From Oscillospiraceae bacterium (GTDB lineage: Bacteria > Bacillota > Clostridia > Oscillospirales > Oscillospiraceae), in contig JAAZCZ010000065.1 in assembly GCA_012513005.1 (NCBI GenBank), forward strand, positions 1-27,402: a DNA stretch of 27,402 nt, given 5' to 3'. Position numbers and translations under genes: made by a program. This document shows positions 23,373-27,402 of the stretch, piece after piece (the stretch's first letter is position 1; the number at the start of each line of letters is the position of its first letter). The notes beneath the pieces were generated by a model. That model had not been told where the DNA came from. It saw only the letters and a list, made by a program, of their open reading frames with translations, and searched no databases.

Positions 23373-24467
23373 ATGGCTACTCAGATTACAAACTATCAGT
23401 GCCCGGCGTGCACAGGCCCATTGCACTTTGTAGGAGCCTCAGGAATGCTTGAGTGTGACTACTGCGACATGAAATACACAGTTAAAGAAATTGAAGAACT
23501 CTATTCGGTAAAAGATGACAAGGCAGAAGCGGCTTTTGAAAAAGCAAGTCAAAAAGCTAAATCAGCAGAGGATGATTACGGCTGGGGTGCTGATGCTGAG
23601 AATATGCGCAGCTATAATTGCCCAAGCTGCGGTGCGGAGCTTATCTGTGACAGCACAACAGCGGCTACAAGCTGCCCATATTGCGGGAATCCTACTATCG
23701 TTCCCGGCCAATTTGGCGGCACAAGAAGACCTGATTACGTCATTCCGTTTAAGCTAAATAAAGATGAGGCAATATCTGCACTTCGCAAGCATTACAAAAA
23801 GAAGCCGCTTATTCCGAGTGCTTTTTCAAAAGAAAATCATATAAAAGAAATAAAGGGCATATATGTTCCGTTTTGGCTTTACAGCTGCGAAGCTGGCGGA
23901 GAGGTAAGATATGATGCAACTAAGGTCCGCACCTGGCGAGAAGGGGATTATTTGTGCACTGAAACGAGTTTTTATGATGTGCAAAGAAGCGGCAACGCAG
24001 CATTTGAAAACATACCCGTAGACGGCTCAAGTAAAATGCCCGACGCTCATATGGACTCCATTGAGCCATACGACTACAGCGACTTAAAGGACTTTTCTGT
24101 TGCATATTTGCCCGGCTTTTTAGCCGATAAATACGATGTAGGAGCAGAAGAGTGCGCATCAAGAGCACTATTAAGAGCAGAGAGGTCAGTGGCACAGGAG
24201 CTCAGAAATACTGTAATAGGCTATACCACAGTCACAGAAACAAGCAATACTGTGAGAACTGACGGGCACGAGGTCAAATACGGACTTTTACCGGTTTGGA
24301 TGCTGTATACTAAATGGAAAGACAAAGATTATCTTTTTGCAATGAACGGTCAAACAGGAAAACTGATAGGCGATCTGCCTGTATCTGTAGGCAAGTTTTT
24401 TGCATGGTTTTTGGGTCTGGGCTCTGTTTTATCGGCTGTTGCAGTTGCAGTTCGAATGCTGATTTAG
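23373..24467 (+). CDS. YdjG-like zinc-ribbon membrane protein
   Basis: The 364-residue protein has two N-terminal zinc ribbons: Cys10/Cys13 with Cys28/Cys31, and Cys83/Cys86 with Cys101/Cys104. A Lys/Glu-rich segment lies between them. A central soluble domain of about 230 residues follows (VIPFKLNKDEAISALRKHYKKK at its start), and a single transmembrane helix ends the chain (about 341-363). The plan matches B. subtilis YdjG, whose gene lies next to ydjH and ydjI. The ATG follows GGGAGGG. Only one base separates its stop from the next frame, and the YdjH-like start lies 16 bp further. Confidence 0.85.
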   Translation: MATQITNYQCPACTGPLHFVGASGMLECDYCDMKYTVKEIEELYSVKDDKAEAAFEKASQKAKSAEDDYGWGADAENMRSYNCPSCGAELICDSTTAATSCPYCGNPTIVPGQFGGTRRPDYVIPFKLNKDEAISALRKHYKKKPLIPSAFSKENHIKEIKGIYVPFWLYSCEAGGEVRYDATKVRTWREGDYLCTETSFYDVQRSGNAAFENIPVDGSSKMPDAHMDSIEPYDYSDLKDFSVAYLPGFLADKYDVGAEECASRALLRAERSVAQELRNTVIGYTTVTETSNTVRTDGHEVKYGLLPVWMLYTKWKDKDYLFAMNGQTGKLIGDLPVSVGKFFAWFLGLGSVLSAVAVAVRMLI

Positions 24468-24483
24468 TGTGGGAGGAAATAAT

Positions 24484-25299
24484 ATGAAAAAGAAAATTCT
24501 GACTACATTTTTAATTTTGCTGGTACTGGTTTCCTTCTTTTCTTTAGGTGCCTTGGCTGAAGGGGAAGAAGGCGGCAGAACTGAGGCATTAGTAGTAGAC
24601 AAAGCCGGGATTCTGACAGAAGAACAGGTTAAAGTGCTAAACGCAAGAGCTGAGGGTCTTAGTGCAAAGTACTCCTGCGAAGTTATTATTTATATCATTA
24701 ATGAGTTTTCAGAAGCAACGATTTCGCAAACTGCCGAAGCTTTATATGCAGAGCATAATTATGGTTTAGGTGCGGATAGAAGCTGTGTTATGCTGCTGCT
24801 CAGTATGTCGGGGCGAGACTATAGCATTATGGCTCACGGTTACGGAAACACAGTATTCACAGATTTCGGAAAAGGGAAATTAGCCGATAGCTTTAAGCCT
24901 GCTTTCAAAGAAAACGACTATAACAAGGGCTTTAGTGCTTATATTAATAAATGCGCTGAGTATTTTGAAGCAGCGCAGCAGGGACGCCCGGTAGATACAT
25001 ATACTAAGGGCAATATAGAAAAAACTCAGCTAAGCTCAAAGGATATACTCATAACAGTTGCAATTTGTTTTGCTATTGCATTAGGCATAGCACTTATTAT
25101 GAGAGCACAAATGAAAACAGCGCACATCAAAACTGTGGCAGGTGATTATATTTGCGGTGGTGTACTAAACCTAACATCACGATATGACCACTTTAAGTAT
25201 GACACAATACAAAGAGTGTACAGCCCGCAGCATAAGGATAGCGGAGGCGGCACAACTACAAACAGCGGAGGCTTTTCACATAGCTCGGGTAAATTCTGA
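24484..25299 (+). CDS. YdjH-like TPM-domain membrane protein
   Basis: The start is ATG 24484 after GGGAGGAA; the GTG at 24469 would extend the signal peptide. The 271-residue protein has a signal peptide (cleavage likely after LGALA, residue 25), then a TPM domain (about 35-165) with VVDKAGILTEEQVKVLN, DRSCVMLLLSMSGRDYSIMAHGYG, and FKPAFKENDYNKGF. A transmembrane helix (about 186-207) and a short cytoplasmic tail ending in Gly/Ser repeats follow. TPM domains occur in proteins of envelope maintenance and photosystem repair. It is the last gene of the cassette and the only exported, membrane-tethered domain of this type here. Confidence 0.85.
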   Translation: MKKKILTTFLILLVLVSFFSLGALAEGEEGGRTEALVVDKAGILTEEQVKVLNARAEGLSAKYSCEVIIYIINEFSEATISQTAEALYAEHNYGLGADRSCVMLLLSMSGRDYSIMAHGYGNTVFTDFGKGKLADSFKPAFKENDYNKGFSAYINKCAEYFEAAQQGRPVDTYTKGNIEKTQLSSKDILITVAICFAIALGIALIMRAQMKTAHIKTVAGDYICGGVLNLTSRYDHFKYDTIQRVYSPQHKDSGGGTTTNSGGFSHSSGKF

Positions 25300-25359
25300 C
25301 TATTCTACATGAGCCTTTTAGCTTAATTAATAATATTCAGCAAAGGAGCTGATATATTT

Positions 25360-25773
25360 ATGAAATATAAACTCTTAATTATCACACTTTTACTATCGAT
25401 TATGCTTTCCGGCTGTGTCGGCAAAACAGACGGCGCAAAAGGAGAAAATCCCAAAAACGAAGGGACAAGCTATATGAAAATTTCTGCCGAAGAAGCAAAG
25501 AAAATGATGGACAGCCAAACTGTTACAATAGTCGATGTGCGTTCAAAAGAGGAATTTAACGAGGGGCATATCCCGGGTGCTATATTATTGCCGGTTAACA
25601 CAATAGGTGACAAAATGCCGGAAGAGCTGCCTGACAAGGACGCAACATTACTGATTTATTGCCGAAGCGGCAACCGCAGCCGTACAGCAGCATTAAAGCT
25701 AATTGAACTAGGCTACACAGCAGTTTATGATTTTGGCGGAATTTCAGACTGGAGCTACGACATAGAAAAATAG
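25360..25773 (+). CDS. Rhodanese-like lipoprotein
   Basis: The 137-residue protein has a signal peptide with lipobox LSGC (Cys19), then a single rhodanese domain from about 38: ISAEEAKKMMDSQTVTIVDVRSKEEFNEGHIPGA and the active-site loop YCRSGNRSRTA with catalytic Cys101. Exported rhodaneses move sulfane sulfur or help redox homeostasis at the cell surface. AAGGAG precedes the ATG. The next gene is a disulfide oxidoreductase, now broken, 68 bp downstream. This pairing is common in sulfur and redox metabolism and suggests the two once acted together. Confidence 0.9.
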   Translation: MKYKLLIITLLLSIMLSGCVGKTDGAKGENPKNEGTSYMKISAEEAKKMMDSQTVTIVDVRSKEEFNEGHIPGAILLPVNTIGDKMPEELPDKDATLLIYCRSGNRSRTAALKLIELGYTAVYDFGGISDWSYDIEK

Positions 25774-25841
25774 TTTATTATAACTATTTACCAGAATTTT
25801 CGCATCACACAGTAGGGCAAGGTTGCAGATTGGAGTGAATT

Positions 25842-27212
25842 ATGAAAAAGTATGATCACATAATTATAGGTTTTGGCAAGGGCGGAAAAACATTGGCAAA
25901 TGAACTGGCACTAAGCGGTTAGAGCACTGCAATCATTGAGGAATCATCCAAAATGTTTGGAGGCACCTGCATAAACATTGCCTGCATCCCGTCAAAGATT
26001 TTCGAATACAGTGCGCGTCTATCCAATCTTGAAGACCGGGATTTTAGCCAAAAGTCAGCATACTACAAAAAAACTGTTTAAGAAAAAGACAAGCTGATTT
26101 CCATGCTCCGTGAAAAAAACTATGCAAAGGCAGTATCCTCTGGAGTAGATGTAATAGTCGGCGAAGCGTCGTTTATTGACAACAATACTCTGCTTGTCAC
26201 AAATAATGTCGGTGAAGTTTATAATATTTTCGGGAAGAGTATTTACATTAACACCGGAGCAAGCCCATTTATTCCGGATACTCCGGGACTTGCAGAGAGC
26301 CGATATGCATACACAAGTGAGCAGATGCTCAGTTTAGAAAAGCTACCGGAAAACCTTGTAATAGTAGGCGGGGGATACATAGGCCTTGAATTTGCCTCTT
26401 ATTATCGCAATTTCGGCTCAAATGTGAGCATCATACAGTCAGGTGATACTTTTATTCCAAAGGAAGATTCCGAAATAGCTAATTTAGTTTTAGAAAGCTT
26501 TGAAGCAAGAGGAATAGGTGTTCTAAAAAAGACAAAAATAGTTTCTGTATCAGATAATAACAGCAATGCAGTTTTAAGTGTGTCAGATGACAGCGGGCAG
26601 AGGAATATTACAGCCGATGCTATCTTAATTGCAACCGGCAGGCGCCCCAATATTGCAAGACTAAATCTCGCTAATACGGATGTTAAAATTACAGACAGAG
26701 GGGCAATACAAGTAGACGACAAGCTTAAAACTACTGCCGATAATATTTGGGCAACGGGAGACTGCGTCGGTGGCATGCAGTTTACCTATATTTCACTTGA
26801 TGACAGCCGCATTGTAAGCTCCCAAATCTTTGGAAAAGGTGACAGAAGTACAAAAAACAGAGGCGAAATTCCATACAGTGTCTTTATTGACCCGCCGCTT
26901 TCTCGTGTCGGTTTAAGCGAGAGTCAAGCTAAAGAAATGGGTTATGAACTGAAAATCGGCAAACTAATGGCAGCGGCTATCCCTAAAGCTCACATATTAA
27001 AAAAGACAAGCGGAATGTTAAAAGTTCTTATTGATGCAAAAACCGATAAGATTCTGGGTGCGCACCTATTTTGTGCTGAGTCACATGAGCTTATTAACAT
27101 TATTAAGCTTGCTATGGATGCGGGAATTTCATACGAGGTGTTAAAAAACTCTGTGTATACACACCCGACTATGAGTGAAGCTCTAAACGATTTGTTTGGT
27201 TCTGTAAAATAG
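25842..27212 (+). pseudogene. FAD disulfide oxidoreductase (mercuric reductase-like), two in-frame stops
   Basis: A good ribosome-binding site (TTGGAG) and ATG 25842 open a frame that matches class I pyridine nucleotide-disulfide oxidoreductases. IIIGFGKGGKTLA (FAD site) comes first, then GGTCINIACIPSK with the redox Cys pair in CxxxxC spacing. A NAD(P) site GGGYIGLEFASYYRNFG, the ATGRRPN strand, WATGDCVGG, and the C-terminal dimer domain with HPTMSEALN follow. Codon 27 is TAG (25920-25922), where Trp is usual in this loop, and codon 80 is TAA (26079-26081). The rest of the frame is intact, so decay is recent, or the stops are sequencing errors. A downstream start (26103) would make a protein without the FAD site and cysteines, which could not work. 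Confidence 0.85.
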
Positions 27213-27237
27213 AGATAATAATTATCAAAAGGAAAAT

Positions 27238-27268
27238 GACAGTCGCAGTTACTTGCGGCTGTCTTTTT
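27238..27268 (+). terminator. Terminator after the oxidoreductase gene
   Basis: GACAGTCGCA (27238-27247) pairs with TGCGGCTGTC (27254-27263) with one G-U pair, followed by a run of T. It is a normal intrinsic terminator. Confidence 0.9.
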
Positions 27269-27276
27269 GTATGCAA

Positions 27277-27402
27277 AACCACTGGCTAGGCCAGTGGTTC
27301 AAAAGAGCTTAAGCGATGAGGAAGAAATAAACACTCCCTTTGCAATATAATACAAGTGCGGTCTGTCAGCAGCACAAGAAAAATAGCAAAGGGAGGACAT
27401 CA
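27277..27402 (+). mobile_element. Left end and tnpA leader of an IS200-like element
   Basis: A perfect 10-bp hairpin (27277-27286 with 27290-27299, loop TAG) stands where the subterminal hairpin of an IS200/IS605-type left end is expected. It is followed by a leader in which CTCCCTTTGC (27334-27343) pairs perfectly with GCAAAGGGAG (27386-27395). The second arm contains the ribosome-binding site GGGAGG, about six bases before the window ends, so the coding start lies just outside. Sequestering the tnpA ribosome-binding site in a leader hairpin is known for IS200 and keeps transposase low. The transposase itself is not visible, which limits certainty. Confidence 0.6.

Noticed and set aside
25842..26102. 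TAG/TAA recoding (suppressor or pyrrolysine-like readthrough) in the oxidoreductase
   Set aside because: Both TAG and TAA are used as normal stops by other genes in the window, and two different stops would need recoding at once.

Overview
The window reads as a chromosomal segment of a low-GC Gram-positive anaerobe of the class Clostridia, probably an uncultured gut-type Oscillospiraceae or related lineage. The clues are a SigH-like sigma factor, a SpoIID-domain protein, TrmK, a zinc-ribbon/SPFH/TPM locus like Bacillus ydjGHI, AGGAGG ribosome-binding sites with many TTG starts, and sigma-A promoters of Firmicutes type. The species cannot be named from the sequence. Most of the window is AT-rich housekeeping DNA. 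The first ~1.4 kb is visibly richer in G+C and looks mobile.

Layout. (1) 1-1440: mobile debris, made of a probable right end of an IS200-like element, unassigned DNA with a 50-codon ORF, and the 3' part of a relaxase gene. (2) 1435-2415, minus: the sensor half (GAF plus PAS) of an AcoR-type sigma-54 activator whose AAA+ and DNA-binding parts are replaced by the relaxase debris. It sits behind a consensus sigma-54 promoter and is divergent from rpoN (2670-4031). (3) 4212-5333: an orphan iron/siderophore-type substrate-binding lipoprotein. (4) 5381-5456, minus: tRNA-Ala(CGC). (5) 5596-8371, minus: the lysine/diaminopimelate operon asd-dapA-dapB. (6) 8551-14045: SpoIID/SPOR-like wall protein, queA, a PD-(D/E)XK nuclease-like gene, tgt and yajC; the nuclease-like gene sits inside the queuosine pair. 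(7) 14046-14592: a gene-free, repeat-rich stretch with several Xer-half-site-like ATTATG motifs. (8) 14593-17760: xerD, then ruvC-ruvA-ruvB. (9) 17863-19104: SigH-like sigma factor and two small cysteine proteins (CxxC-x17-CxxC zinc ribbon; DUF1858). (10) 19244-20708: trmK and a Nif3-family gene. (11) 20815-25299: a SPFH protein with four zinc ribbons, a lipoprotein, a YdjG-like zinc-ribbon membrane protein and a YdjH-like TPM protein, resembling the B. subtilis envelope-stress genes but with no pspA in view. (12) 25360-27212: rhodanese lipoprotein and a flavin disulfide oxidoreductase gene broken by two stop codons. (13) 27277-27402: probable left end and leader of a second IS200-like element in the same orientation as the first.

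The best leads for something undescribed are the ATTATG repeat cluster beside xerD, the nuclease-like gene between queA and tgt, the SPFH/zinc-ribbon/lipoprotein/TPM cassette, and the autoregulated but decapitated sigma-54 circuit. No CRISPR array, rRNA or complete transposase gene was seen.
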